DNA from: Vibrio sp. Of7-15
GTDB taxonomy: Bacteria; Pseudomonadota; Gammaproteobacteria; Enterobacterales; Vibrionaceae
Length of the DNA: 64,000 nt
Assembly (NCBI RefSeq): GCF_022347565.1
Contig: NZ_JAKRGH010000010.1
Coordinates: forward strand, 101,795-165,794
Direction of reading: 5' to 3'
The position numbers were made by a program, and so were the translations under genes. The number at the start of each line of letters is the position of its first letter. Position 1 is the stretch's first letter. This document shows, piece after piece, positions 33,442 through 43,225 of this stretch. The notes under the pieces are model-generated. The model saw only the letters and a program-made list of their open reading frames with translations, had not been told where the DNA came from and did not search any database.

Positions 33442-33837
33442 TTACCTGATCTCTATCCTTACAACATTGCTGTCTATACCACCAAGAACAATTGGCTCAT
33501 TTTTGTGCAGCAACACTGACGTTTGTATCTCTTGGGTACGGTTACCAAAATAATTTCCTTCGACTCTTTGGCTTTCATCTAATTTGTTTTCTTCAAAAAA
33601 CCATATTTGGACAAGGTAACCATCATCGATATTTTCGACAGTACCAGATATAGATAGCGTTTTTAGTTGTTCTGTTTTCGTCTTTTTAAAATTCCCACTT
33701 CCTGTAATAGCAGCAGAAATGACCCCCCCACCTGAATGAACTATAACTTGCTCTGGGTGAATAATATAACGCGAAGAACACCCCCCGATAGATAAAACAA
33801 CCACAAGTAATGCTTTCAATAACGAAAGAGTCTTCAT
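33442..33837 (-). CDS. Small lipoprotein, unknown
   Basis: The ATG at 33837 gives 131 residues and a lipobox (LLVVVLSIGGCSS). Upstream in-frame starts would add a cytoplasmic-looking stretch before the signal and are rejected. The mature part is beta-rich (VIVHSGGGVISAAITGSGNF, ISGTVENIDDGYLVQIWFFE). It recalls FxLYD-like lipoprotein domains but is not assigned. Confidence 0.6.
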   Translation of the reverse strand: MKTLSLLKALLVVVLSIGGCSSRYIIHPEQVIVHSGGGVISAAITGSGNFKKTKTEQLKTLSISGTVENIDDGYLVQIWFFEENKLDESQRVEGNYFGNRTQEIQTSVLLHKNEPIVLGGIDSNVVRIEIR

Positions 33838-33984
33838 TTTTATTCCTACTGAAGGGTAATGCCTATTCTCGCAGAATGTCACAATTTTCTGCTTAACCTT
33901 ACATAAAGATGTTACTAATACTTTACGAACCAAATTTCATATTGTTATTATGTTCCTAATTTCCATACCTTACTTCTTTGTTTT

Positions 33985-34015
33985 GCCGATGAGCTAGCCG
34001 CCCATCGGCTTTTTT
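33985..34015 (+). terminator. Hairpin with T-run, no gene upstream on this strand
   Basis: GCCGATG (33985-33991) pairs with CATCGGC (34003-34009) and six T follow. No plus-strand gene ends nearby, so it may be left from a lost gene. It lies in the 33838-34284 gap, which otherwise shows nothing I can support. Confidence 0.55.
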
Positions 34016-34284
34016 ATCGATATCTCAATACCCCCGCTCCTATCAACGTTCTGCTACAGCCGTTAGCAATTTCTTATTTTATTAAAACCGTTTTATAAAT
34101 TACACCACAGTAGTCAATGCCAACTTTGCTTCTATGTTTTACAAATAACACGATAAATTCATGTAATTAATATGTTTCTATCTAAAATTTACGCGACTCA
34201 TCTCTGTATTCTTGTTAAAGAAGATCGCTATACAAATGTTTCATAATTAGTATACTTGTCTCAAAATCAAGATATGAAACCAAT

Positions 34285-34473
34285 ATGATAATAGAAGAAG
34301 ATTACCCTTGCCCAAATTGTGGGTTTGATGAGTTTTGCTACAACGAAGATGCGACATGGAGGTTATGCCTAGACTGCATGCTATTTCAATCTGTGTACGA
34401 TAAGTCAAGAAATCGTCAGCCTACCAAACTTATGCCTTTTTTTGTTGGACCAGGAATTAGCCTATACCATTAA
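34285..34473 (+). CDS. Small zinc-ribbon protein
   Basis: This 62-residue protein has two cysteine pairs: DYPCPNCGFDEFCYNED and WRLCLDCMLFQS. This is a compact zinc ribbon. There is no strong binding site, and the frame and cysteine spacing are the main support. It is the first of two small cysteine-pair genes on the plus strand here. The second is under LexA control. Confidence 0.5.
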   Translation: MIIEEDYPCPNCGFDEFCYNEDATWRLCLDCMLFQSVYDKSRNRQPTKLMPFFVGPGISLYH

Positions 34474-34600
34474 CCTCTCGATATTGAGCCTTCAACTCTA
34501 TGTTTTACGGCTCATATCTTTAACCGATAAGCACTTCGCCAATTAGCATACAAAAGGAAGTTTGTTTCTTAGCAAAGCATTAAATATCTTGCCAAAAGCA

Positions 34601-34616
34601 CTGTATGGATATACAG
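34601..34616 (+). promoter_or_regulatory. LexA box of the zinc-finger gene
   Basis: CTGTATGGATATACAG is a perfect CTGT-N8-ACAG site. TTGCCA at 34589-34594 and TATACA at 34610-34615 are possible -35 and -10 elements, so LexA would block the promoter. The ATG of the gene follows 37 bases after the box. Confidence 0.75.
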
Positions 34617-34652
34617 TTAAGTATTGTAGTTCGTATCTTGATGGGAAAAGTA

Positions 34653-34865
34653 ATGCAACTAGCCGATGTGAATGCAGAATTAGCACAAAAGCCAAAATGG
34701 GAAGTTTGCAGTTCTTGTTTAGAGGTTTCTGAATGTATTCAATTTATTGGTGCAACATCACCATGGTTAAAAGCTGGATTAGGCAACCCTAATAAGATCT
34801 GGCGCTGCAAAAAATGCACACCAGTGAAAAGTAAATCTTTATTTTTAAAAGATAGTGCAGCTTGA
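34653..34865 (+). CDS. SOS-controlled small zinc-finger protein
   Basis: The ATG at 34653 has GGGAAAAG upstream, giving 70 residues. An in-frame ATG at 34641 is possible. The frame start at 34605 lies inside the LexA box and is rejected. The sequence MQLADVNAELAQKPKWEVCS has one cysteine pair (CSSC), and a second (CKKC) follows after RCKKCTPV. It is likely a zinc-binding protein, perhaps an adaptor or DNA-repair accessory. A broken copy of its leader and first codons lies at 17036 inside the phage block. Confidence 0.7.
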   Translation: MQLADVNAELAQKPKWEVCSSCLEVSECIQFIGATSPWLKAGLGNPNKIWRCKKCTPVKSKSLFLKDSAA

Positions 34866-34932
34866 TTATCCACAGCTAAAGATAACAAGAAACCTACCCA
34901 ACTACCAATTCTCCTATACTCTAAAATGATAA

Positions 34933-34958
34933 AGAGCACCCATAAGTGCTCTCTATCT
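34933..34958 (+). terminator. Terminator of the SOS zinc-finger gene
   Basis: AGAGCAC (34933-34939) pairs with GTGCTCT (34946-34952), and a T-rich run follows. It separates the plus-strand gene from the convergent outer-membrane protein gene. Confidence 0.7.
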
Positions 34959-34980
34959 TTTTTACAGAATTACAGCCAGC

Positions 34981-35547
34981 TTAGAAGGCGTAACCAACAG
35001 AAAACGAAATGTCATTTACTGTTGATGTAAACTCAGCATTAGGTGCAGCTGTCAGAGGCTTATGCTTTTGCTCTGCTGTATTGTAATTAAGAACAGCACT
35101 TAAGAATAAGCCGTTATCCATTAAGTAATCATAACCTAGGCGAAGCAATAAGCCTGTGCTGCTATCACTTGTCGCTGTAGTGATTGATGAGTTTTTAAAC
35201 TCAGTTTCCACATTAGAAATACCAGCACCTAAAACAATGCCACGGTAAGCACCCTGGTTATTAAAGTTATAATCGTATGAGATACCAGAGACAGTTGCCT
35301 TCATTACATTTGAATCGTCTTCTTCACCCGAAAAGTAAAATACATTTACTTTTGAGTTCGAACCAAACATCACACCACCATTAAACACAGCAGTTGATCC
35401 ACCATCTGAGCTCGCCTCTGCACCAAAAGCGGAAGATTCATTATCGATGCTAAATACATTCATACCAACGCTAGCGTAAGGCATAATCTCAGCATATGAA
35501 TTAAAGCTCAAAGTAAATAAAGCCGCGCCTGCTAATAATTTTTTCAT
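34981..35547 (-). CDS. Outer-membrane beta-barrel protein
   Basis: The ATG at 35547 gives 188 residues with a signal peptide (MKKLLAGAALFTLSFNSYAE). The mature part has alternating strands (PYASVGMNVFSIDNE, AYRGIVLGAGISNVET, LFLSAVLNYNTAEQK) and ends FSVGYAF, a C-terminal phenylalanine typical of porin-type barrels. It resembles small OmpA/OmpW-like barrels with eight strands. The function is unknown. Confidence 0.7.
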   Translation of the reverse strand: MKKLLAGAALFTLSFNSYAEIMPYASVGMNVFSIDNESSAFGAEASSDGGSTAVFNGGVMFGSNSKVNVFYFSGEEDDSNVMKATVSGISYDYNFNNQGAYRGIVLGAGISNVETEFKNSSITTATSDSSTGLLLRLGYDYLMDNGLFLSAVLNYNTAEQKHKPLTAAPNAEFTSTVNDISFSVGYAF

Positions 35548-35721
35548 TTTTATTATCCTAAATACATGTTTAACTAGCAAAATTATTTATGGCGCGCAGC
35601 ATAGTCAATTTATTGACAATATCAATGAATTAATAAATCATTGTTCATTTTATTGATGATTATGTGATTTAGTTCTAAAAACCTCATATGCATTACAAGT
35701 CATACTTTAGGCTTGAAAAAC

Positions 35722-35755
35722 AAAAAAGCCTTCTCGGTATAACCCGAAGAAGGCT
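35722..35755 (-). terminator. Terminator of the chemoreceptor gene
   Basis: AGCCTTCTCGG (35727-35737) pairs with the CCCGAAGAAGGCT arm (35743-35755). On the minus strand TTTTTT follows. It lies 100 bases past the stop of the chemoreceptor gene. Confidence 0.75.
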
Positions 35756-35857
35756 AAGAGTTTTATGAACAACCTTATCAGAATGCCTCTCTGTTAAAGG
35801 CCATACAATTACAAGAATTTAAGCAATAACGCTGGATCAAACAGTCAAAAACACACC

Positions 35858-37498
35858 CTAAACCTTAAACTGATCCACCAAGCTATCTAACCGCTCACAT
35901 TGCTCAGCAAGTGACTCACACGCATTTTCTGCACTGCTCACCATTTCAACCATTTGATAACTATTGCCAGCAATTTGTTGAACATTGGTGTTAATATCTT
36001 CACTCACTTTACTTTGCTCACCAGCCGCTGCTGCAATGTGCGTATTCATTTCATTAATGACTTCTATAGAACGGCTGATTTCCTCTAACGAACTGGATGC
36101 TGAACCTGCCTTATCTACGGTTTCTTCACCACCAATTTTACTCGCTTCCATTGCTGTCACCGCTTCTTTTGCACCAGCCTGTAAACGCTCAATCATGGTT
36201 TGAATTTCACCCGTACTTTCTTGCGTTTTACTTGCCAAAGCCCGAACTTCGTCCGCTACGACCGCGAAGCCACGCCCTTGCTCACCCGCTCGTGCTGCTT
36301 CAATCGCGGCATTAAGCGCTAACAAATTCGTCTGTTCAGCAATACCCCTTATCACATCTAAAATAGAAGCAATATTCGCAACATCCGCATCTAACGTGTG
36401 AATCACTTCGCTGGCATGTTCAATCTCATTGGCTAAGTGCTGAATTGATTTTACGGTATTACCTAATACATCGCTGGCGGTTTGAGACTCTTCGCTCGCG
36501 CGCTTACTGGCAGAAGCAGCTTCATCGGCATTGCCGCTTACTGATTCACTGGTCGTTCGCATTTCGTGTACCGCTGCAGCAACCACTTCACTTTCCTCTT
36601 GCTGGCCGGAAGCACTTACCACCACACCTTGAGTTAAGCTTTTAATGTTCTCCATTTCGGCACGAACCGCGTTTGAAGCAAAAATCACTTCTGTTACCGT
36701 CGTTTGAATTTTTTCAACAAAGGTATTAAAAGAAGACGCTAAGCTTCCAACCTCATCTTTGGTTTCAGCATCAATACGTTTTGTTAAATCACCATCACCA
36801 GAAGCAATCTCATCCATTGCTTTTGACAGACGCTTAATCGGCGCTACCAACCAACCAGAAAGTAACCAGCTAAATACAACAGCAAGAAGAATAGCGACTC
36901 CAGTTCCAGCTTGGAGTACCAAGGAGGCAGTATCTCGTGCTGCTTCACGCTCCACTCGCAATGACGCCTGCTTGTCTCTTATCGTTTTTTGCATTTCGAT
37001 TAAAGCGCCACGTAGCTCTGCAAATTTAGCATCCATGGTTGATCTTGTACGCGCGTAATAATCACTCGCATTAGCGGGGTTATTGAAAAGTGGCTCATAC
37101 AGCCCCACCCACTGATCAATTGAGGAATTGAGTGTATTAAATGTATTTCGCGTATGACTTGGCAGTATTTTTGAGTCATATAACATTTGGGCTTTACCTA
37201 ATCTAGGGCCCGCTTTGTACGCATTATCTTTAAATTCTTGAATGTTATAGTTGATTTTTGCTTGGCTTCCTTCAGCAAGTAATAAACCCTGTGCGGCTGT
37301 CATTACTTGGTAAATATCACGGTAACCACTTTCTAAATCTCCTAACACCAACTGCACTTTTTGCAGTCTGCCATTAATCTCATCTTGTTTATTAAACATA
37401 ACGACATTAAAAATGGTTATGCTAACAAATAATGCTACGACCAATGCCACTGGTATCGACATCTTAACCCGTAGTGGTAAGTGATTTAGCCACTTCAT
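35858..37498 (-). CDS. Methyl-accepting chemotaxis protein
   Basis: This receptor has 546 residues. A first membrane segment (about residues 12-32) and a second (about 195-215) enclose a periplasmic four-helix-type sensor domain ([20 protein letters not shown]). A HAMP domain follows with [16 protein letters not shown]. The cytoplasmic signalling domain has the hallmark hairpin ([20 protein letters not shown], with [10 protein letters not shown] beyond). The ligand is not predictable. It has its own terminator and no che genes nearby. Confidence 0.93.
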   Translation of the reverse strand: MKWLNHLPLRVKMSIPVALVVALFVSITIFNVVMFNKQDEINGRLQKVQLVLGDLESGYRDIYQVMTAAQGLLLAEGSQAKINYNIQEFKDNAYKAGPRLGKAQMLYDSKILPSHTRNTFNTLNSSIDQWVGLYEPLFNNPANASDYYARTRSTMDAKFAELRGALIEMQKTIRDKQASLRVEREAARDTASLVLQAGTGVAILLAVVFSWLLSGWLVAPIKRLSKAMDEIASGDGDLTKRIDAETKDEVGSLASSFNTFVEKIQTTVTEVIFASNAVRAEMENIKSLTQGVVVSASGQQEESEVVAAAVHEMRTTSESVSGNADEAASASKRASEESQTASDVLGNTVKSIQHLANEIEHASEVIHTLDADVANIASILDVIRGIAEQTNLLALNAAIEAARAGEQGRGFAVVADEVRALASKTQESTGEIQTMIERLQAGAKEAVTAMEASKIGGEETVDKAGSASSSLEEISRSIEVINEMNTHIAAAAGEQSKVSEDINTNVQQIAGNSYQMVEMVSSAENACESLAEQCERLDSLVDQFKV

Positions 37499-37718
37499 GA
37501 ATTCACCTTGTTTGTTATAAATGATAATACTTACAAGAATTTTAGCTGTTAACTGTATAAATATGAATGAATTACTAACTATAACCCTAATAAATATGAC
37601 GATTTACTGAAAACTCACGTACTAACTCCACAATTAGGTGCTTTGCCTGACTCAAATTTAGAAAAAGCACAAGAAATACTTTACGTTTTAATGACTTATC
37701 TAAGTTCAAAGCCTGTAA

Positions 37719-38825
37719 CTACTCTATTTCAATATCAACCCACACTAAGCGGTGATCGCTGCCTGCTTGCGCTCGCTCTCGGCCTTTTTCATCACAAATA
37801 AGCGCGCGTTCAGAACTGCCTTGAGCTGGCCAAAACACGCCAGACCCAATTGCATTCAGATCTGTGCTGGGCAATACATAATCTAATCGTAGTCCATTAA
37901 TATGTGTCCATGACGCACGCTCACCTTTTCTTGGCTGCCATACACGAGCTTGTACTGCCCCCTTACTTTTCGGCATTAAGCTTCCATGAGAAACTCGCTG
38001 ATTCACTCGCTTATGCGACAATAAATTGCGTATAACTTGAGTCTCCCCATCTCCGTTTATTGGATCAGCATTTAAATCTCCCATGATCACAAAAGATTGC
38101 TCAAGCCGGAGGCCACCTTGTCTCCCGCTATCATCCAGTACAGATGATGCCGGATCCAACATTTCATGAATGAGTTTTAGCTCGTCTTTATTGCGTCGCT
38201 TATTGCGCTGCTCTATCCCATCAAATACAGGCGGTGTAGGGTGACTTGCTAAGACTGATACCTGTTTATCATTAATGGTAATCGGGATCTCACAGTGGTT
38301 TTTAGATGATAAACGAAGTTCATTTAGCGCTTGAGGAGAGTAATAGTTTTCTGGAATCGAATGGGATGGTAAATTTTTCCAAAGCAGCTTTTGCCATGAT
38401 CGAATATTATTTGTGTCAATCGGGTATTTGGATAAAAGTACAAAACTAAAATGGCCATGATGAAAGCCAAAACCAATCCCGTCATCGGGCAACGATGGGA
38501 TCTTCTCGCCATGCAATGAAACACTAGCAAGTAATCCAGTATTTGACGGTGGACAATAGGCATAAGGATATAATGGCTTATTTGAATTTGAAGCGTGATC
38601 AGTTAAATAATCACGGCAAAAAATATCCAAAGATCCATCGTCTCCACCTTCTCCTGGATGATCAAATTCACATAACAGAAGTACATCTGGAGCCGTCTTT
38701 AAAATAATACTGGCCAGTTTTTTAAAACGAGGATGAGATTGATTTAACAGCTGCTGCTTGATCGCTCCTTGCTCTGGCAGTGAAAGAGATATATTAAACT
38801 GAGCAAAACGAACTTTAGTGACCAC
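37719..38825 (-). CDS. Endonuclease/exonuclease/phosphatase-family protein
   Basis: This 368-residue protein starts at a GTG with AGG upstream. EEP motifs are visible in order: RFAQFNIS near the N-terminus, CEFDHPG (the metal-binding Glu), then GDLNADP (Asp and Asn), and SDHRLVWVDI at the C-terminus. It should hydrolyse a phosphodiester bond in nucleic acid or lipid. There is no signal peptide. The substrate is unknown. Confidence 0.85.
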   Translation of the reverse strand: MVTKVRFAQFNISLSLPEQGAIKQQLLNQSHPRFKKLASIILKTAPDVLLLCEFDHPGEGGDDGSLDIFCRDYLTDHASNSNKPLYPYAYCPPSNTGLLASVSLHGEKIPSLPDDGIGFGFHHGHFSFVLLSKYPIDTNNIRSWQKLLWKNLPSHSIPENYYSPQALNELRLSSKNHCEIPITINDKQVSVLASHPTPPVFDGIEQRNKRRNKDELKLIHEMLDPASSVLDDSGRQGGLRLEQSFVIMGDLNADPINGDGETQVIRNLLSHKRVNQRVSHGSLMPKSKGAVQARVWQPRKGERASWTHINGLRLDYVLPSTDLNAIGSGVFWPAQGSSERALICDEKGRERAQAGSDHRLVWVDIEIE

Positions 38826-38858
38826 AACATTAACCTGATAAAATAATAATCGGCTAAT

Positions 38859-39341
38859 TTAGCTAACTAATGTTTTAATTGCCATTCTAATCTGTTTCGC
38901 GTCTTGCCCTGCCCGGTGCTTAATTGGGCCTTGAGCTTCTAGGGCTTTAACAAACACATCTTTACCAATCCCTTCCCCTTTAAGCCAATGTTTTACTTCA
39001 AGCAATAAAAAAGAAGGCCTCATGTGTGCGGCATGATATAAACGCCCTAACCAAAATAGATCCCACTGGCTATCACACAATACATAATCATAATGCGCTA
39101 ATACTTGATTTAAAGTTTGGCATACCTGTATCACAGACATCCCATCTTCAATCAATTCTGCTCGGGAAATATGATGAATTTCATTTTCAGCAACATCATC
39201 CCAATAAGTCCATAAATCAGCAGATGTATTCGGATTAATTAGTACGCTTTCAACCCTACCATCTGGTAATGAGAACCCCACTTCGATGGGATATGACTGT
39301 TTCGATAATCCAGAAGATTCGAAATCGAGAGTTGCCCACAT
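38859..39341 (-). CDS. DEDDh-type exonuclease (DnaQ-like)
   Basis: This 160-residue protein has the three exonuclease motifs: TLDFESSG (Asp and Glu), a central LCDSQWDLFWLGR (Asp), and HRAGQDAKQIRM with the His and Asp of motif III. It is a compact single-domain 3'-5' exonuclease related to DnaQ and RNase T. It lies next to the EEP gene in the same direction, 33 bases apart, so the two may form a small operon. Confidence 0.8.
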   Translation of the reverse strand: MWATLDFESSGLSKQSYPIEVGFSLPDGRVESVLINPNTSADLWTYWDDVAENEIHHISRAELIEDGMSVIQVCQTLNQVLAHYDYVLCDSQWDLFWLGRLYHAAHMRPSFLLLEVKHWLKGEGIGKDVFVKALEAQGPIKHRAGQDAKQIRMAIKTLVS

Positions 39342-39542
39342 TTAACACTCCTTGTTCAGCTACTTCACGGCTAACACCTGCCATCGACTGCTGAGCTTCC
39401 TGCCCACCTATCTTGCATCCCGCTTGTGTCTTTTAAAAGACTAGTTCATTTTTCCTACTATCGACAAACTACAAAATAAAGACCTTGTGATTTTTAAGAT
39501 TAAACGACACAATTCTTACTCTCACCTAAATAAAGAATAATC

Positions 39543-40115
39543 ATGAACGCCGACATGAACATCGATAGTCACGGTCTATTTTTACTGGGCTTTGCCGGAT
39601 ACAGTGGCTCAGGGAAAACAACACTACTCGAAAAAGTCATTACTCAGCTAAAGCAACACAATATAAGAATTGGGCTGATCAAACACAGTCACCACACTAT
39701 CGAACCAGATACTCCCGGAAAAGACAGTTACCGGCTGCGTCATGCGGGTTGTAGCCAAACCCTACTGGCAACCAAAGAAAGACACATGCTTTATTTTGAA
39801 TACCCAGAAACTAACCCACCCGAACCAGAACTACAACAATGCATTGAGCAATTGGATCATTCATGCCTTGATATGATCATTGTTGAAGGTTTCCGTGATG
39901 AAAAGTTTCCAAAATTGGAGATACACAGACCAAGCTACGGCAAGCCGTTATTATGTGAAAAAGATGAACACATTATTGCCATCGCCAGTGATGATTTCAG
40001 CCCACTGAACAGCACCGAATTAACTTCATTACCTCAGCTTGATCTCAATAATACAGACCAAATATGCCAGTTCATTTTAGAACGCTATCATCAATTTTCA
40101 GGATCATCGCTCTAA
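39543..40115 (+). CDS. mobB: Molybdopterin-guanine dinucleotide biosynthesis protein B
   Basis: This 190-residue GTPase has the P-loop GYSGSGKTTLLEKVITQL, then RIGLIKHSHHTIEPDTPGKD, then RHAGCSQTLLATKERHML. These are MobB hallmarks. MobB binds GTP and supports MobA in making the molybdenum cofactor form used by DMSO/TMAO-type reductases. The neighbouring torS and torT genes serve TMAO respiration, whose reductase needs this cofactor. No mobA gene lies in the window. Confidence 0.92.
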   Translation: MNADMNIDSHGLFLLGFAGYSGSGKTTLLEKVITQLKQHNIRIGLIKHSHHTIEPDTPGKDSYRLRHAGCSQTLLATKERHMLYFEYPETNPPEPELQQCIEQLDHSCLDMIIVEGFRDEKFPKLEIHRPSYGKPLLCEKDEHIIAIASDDFSPLNSTELTSLPQLDLNNTDQICQFILERYHQFSGSSL

Positions 40116-40130
40116 TCAACTTTAACTCTG

Positions 40131-40168
40131 AAAAGCGTTAATGATGAGGCTTGATCAATAACGCTTTT
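40131..40168. terminator. Bidirectional terminator between mobB and torS
   Basis: AAAAGCGTTA (40131-40140) and TAACGCTTTT (40159-40168) form a perfect inverted repeat. A run of T follows in both directions. It separates the convergent mobB and torS genes. Confidence 0.8.
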
Positions 40169-43124
40169 AGCCAAACCTCTCATGTAACGCCTGCTGAGAC
40201 GCTTCAACTAAATACGCCATCTCACTGGCTTTACATTGACTAAGATCTCCTTCTTTTCCAGCCACTTCAAATTGTAAACACAATTGATGCAACTGCTGTA
40301 AACCTAAACTGCTGGCCGATCCTTTTAATCGATGAGCCAGATCAGCCACGGCTTTATAATCTTCTGCTTTTAAAGCGACTAAAAGAGGCTTTAATGTGTC
40401 ATTTGAGGACATTTCAAATAAGCTCACTAGCTTACTGATCTGCTTATCACCCAAAACGGCTAGATCATTGGCCAACACACAATCATCTAAAATAACCAAC
40501 GCTTCAGAATCCGATTGAAAGCCTTCATGCTCAATTTCTTGATCTTTACTTAAAGATAGCTCAGCCCCCTGAACCACACTTTGATCCAACAAAAGGTCTC
40601 GACCTGATAAGGCTTTCACAATGCTCTCTTCCAATTGTTTCTCCACTAAAGGTTTAGGCAAAAAGCCATCAAAACCAGCACTCAAATACCCTTCAACTTC
40701 TTCATTAAATACGTGAGCAGAAAACGCAAACGCCGGAGTTGGGTTACTCTTTTTGTCTATGCCCTTGTTATTTTCAATTCGTCTTAAACGGTGCATCAAT
40801 GTCACCCCGTCCGTGTCTGGCAAATTGATGTCTAGTAGCAGTAAATCAAAATCTTGATGTTCAATCACCTGCTCCGCACTGATCCCATCCACAGCAGTCA
40901 CCACTTGATGCCCCAAACGCTTTAAAAAGCCTTCAGCCACTAAACAGTTCACTGGGTTATCTTCCACCAGCAAGACTTTCGCAATCACCTTTTCGCTACT
41001 TTCAGAGTCAGGTTGTTCAATAGGGCTAGTCTCAATTAAAGGGACAGAAAACCAAAAACTACTTCCTTGTTCTTCTTTTGAATCTACTCCAATTTCACCA
41101 TTCATCGCATGGATTAAGCGCTGGCTAATAGCAAGCCCTAACCCTGTGCCACCATAAGCTCTTTTACCCGCAGAAGCTTGTGTGAAAGCTTCAAATAAAC
41201 ACGCTTGCTCTCTCGTAGAGATCCCAATTCCTGTATCGGTAACTTCAAATAACAAGTTATCGGCTGTCCCTTTATCACCTGTATCCCCAGAGCCAATAAC
41301 AATTGTAACTTCACCTTCTTCTGTAAACTTAATCGCATTACCCACCAAGTTGATCAAAACTTGACGAATACGTGTTACATCTCCTAAGTAATAATCTGCT
41401 GTCGGTGTTTTGAATTCCACAACAAGCGTGAGCCCTTTTGCTGTTGCGCGGCTTTCCAACATGTAGTAAACATCATCAATCAGATTTTTTAAGTGAAATG
41501 GCGCAGACGCTATTTCTAAATGACCAGCTTCAATTTTTGAATAATCCAACACGTCATTCAAAATATCTAATAAGCTTTCTCCACTTCGATTGATCACGTC
41601 TACGTAATGTTTTTGCGACAACGTTAAGCCACTTTCTTTCAATAAAGACGCGGTTCCTAGCACACCATTCATTGGGGTTCGAATTTCATGGCTCATTGTT
41701 GCTAAAAATGCAGATTTTGCTTTATTTGCTTGCTCTGCAACGGCCCGAGCTTTGGCGTGATTCAGTACTTCGTCATTCAGTTTTTGGTTTGTCGTTTGCA
41801 ACTGTTCCGTACGTTGCATCACCAGCTCTTCTAGGGTGTTCTTGTGGGCCTGTAGCTCTTGCTTTATCAAAGCTTCCGCTTCTGCCACTCTCACTAGCTC
41901 TTTCGCCGTATCACGAGCGATAAGAATAGAACGCCCCATTTTTGCTAACTCATCTTGCCCTGTAACTTTAAAGTCAAAATCCAATTTTCCGTCAGATACA
42001 CTTTCTAGAGACTGAGAATATTGATTTAACCGAGTGATCACTTGAGCATAAACGTAGCGCCACATGATTAAGGCCACAATCACAATTCCAAGTAATGAAA
42101 TCACCACTAAGCTGCTTTGCGCCATATTCAAAGTTTGATTGACATGACTTACCGCAGTGGTGGTGACTCGGTTGGCCTGCGTGATCAGCTTATCTACGGT
42201 CTCATTTAATTCTTGAAACTGAATTAAGTTTTGCTGGCTTAATTTATCAATATTTTGCTGGGTGTAATTTAAGGTTTTTAAACGGCTAAAAATACGCTGA
42301 AGTTCGACCAGCTCCTGGGTTAATTCTGTCATTTTCAGTGAACGGCTTGGGTCTTCAACCGCTTTAACGCGTCTTAAAATAATATGAATGTCCCCCTGGA
42401 AGCTTTTATGGAGTATTTCTATGTCACTTAAACTTTCAGAGCTTTTAGCATCATCAATGGTGTTAATAATTTTAAAAGCCAGCAACCGTAATTCATGCAA
42501 ACGCTCGGCTAAATCTAAATCCACTTCTACTAACGTATCGAGCGCATTATAAATGGCTTCTTGCTCTCCTGATTCAACTAAGTCATATATCTTCGTCACA
42601 TTAGCCACCGCAATGGTGTTGGAATTCAGTACTTGGGAGCTCGCAAGCTCTTCCACCTGAGAAGCCCGTTTCGTCATTTCAGAAGCTAAAGTGTTCACCT
42701 CTGATTTTAATAAAATCTTCTTACCAACCAGCACACCAAGGTTAGCCAGATTATCGATGATACCTTGTACATTATCATCGAGCGCTTTAAGTAAATGCGC
42801 ATCAAACTGATAGCTTCCGAGCCCTTGTAAGCGTTGCAGTAACGACTCAATATGTAACGTAATTGCACGTCCATTAAGCTGGCGTTCTTGTTCCGTTTCT
42901 GCCTGAGCCAATACCTGAGCGGTAGAGATAATTCGAGTACTCAAATCAGACAGATGACGAGCTTCCACCAATGCAGGTACAGCGGAATTAATCACTGCAC
43001 GCTCAGTTCTCGCCACCAGCGAAAAACCTGAAACACCAATTACCGCCGCTATTAACATTAATAACGCAACAATAGAAAAAGCTAACAGCAATTTACGCCC
43101 AATACTGGCTCGAATTAATAACAT
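40167..43124 (-). CDS. torS: TMAO-sensing hybrid histidine kinase TorS
   Basis: This protein of 985 residues has an N-terminal membrane segment (about 12-34), a large periplasmic helical sensor, and a second membrane segment (about 338-358). A HAMP domain, then HisKA (MSHEIRTPMNG with His479), then HATPase follow. A receiver domain begins with KVLLVEDNPVN, with the phospho-Asp in LLLLDINLPDTDG. A C-terminal Hpt domain (LAHRLKGSASSLG) completes the phosphorelay. TorS senses TMAO together with the periplasmic protein TorT, encoded divergently at 43226. TorR is not in this window. Confidence 0.9.
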   Translation of the reverse strand: MLLIRASIGRKLLLAFSIVALLMLIAAVIGVSGFSLVARTERAVINSAVPALVEARHLSDLSTRIISTAQVLAQAETEQERQLNGRAITLHIESLLQRLQGLGSYQFDAHLLKALDDNVQGIIDNLANLGVLVGKKILLKSEVNTLASEMTKRASQVEELASSQVLNSNTIAVANVTKIYDLVESGEQEAIYNALDTLVEVDLDLAERLHELRLLAFKIINTIDDAKSSESLSDIEILHKSFQGDIHIILRRVKAVEDPSRSLKMTELTQELVELQRIFSRLKTLNYTQQNIDKLSQQNLIQFQELNETVDKLITQANRVTTTAVSHVNQTLNMAQSSLVVISLLGIVIVALIMWRYVYAQVITRLNQYSQSLESVSDGKLDFDFKVTGQDELAKMGRSILIARDTAKELVRVAEAEALIKQELQAHKNTLEELVMQRTEQLQTTNQKLNDEVLNHAKARAVAEQANKAKSAFLATMSHEIRTPMNGVLGTASLLKESGLTLSQKHYVDVINRSGESLLDILNDVLDYSKIEAGHLEIASAPFHLKNLIDDVYYMLESRATAKGLTLVVEFKTPTADYYLGDVTRIRQVLINLVGNAIKFTEEGEVTIVIGSGDTGDKGTADNLLFEVTDTGIGISTREQACLFEAFTQASAGKRAYGGTGLGLAISQRLIHAMNGEIGVDSKEEQGSSFWFSVPLIETSPIEQPDSESSEKVIAKVLLVEDNPVNCLVAEGFLKRLGHQVVTAVDGISAEQVIEHQDFDLLLLDINLPDTDGVTLMHRLRRIENNKGIDKKSNPTPAFAFSAHVFNEEVEGYLSAGFDGFLPKPLVEKQLEESIVKALSGRDLLLDQSVVQGAELSLSKDQEIEHEGFQSDSEALVILDDCVLANDLAVLGDKQISKLVSLFEMSSNDTLKPLLVALKAEDYKAVADLAHRLKGSASSLGLQQLHQLCLQFEVAGKEGDLSQCKASEMAYLVEASQQALHERFG

Positions 43125-43225
43125 AGTTTGGTTACTTCACTGACTAATAATCTGTTTTAAAATAGCGTATGCTAATTGTTATTCTTGACTATTTTGCCAG
43201 TTATTGGCCGAAAGACACCAACAAA

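Noticed and set aside
37540..37570. CTGTATAAATATGAAT upstream of the chemoreceptor as a LexA box
   Set aside because: The second half (ACAG) is lost, so only a half site remains.
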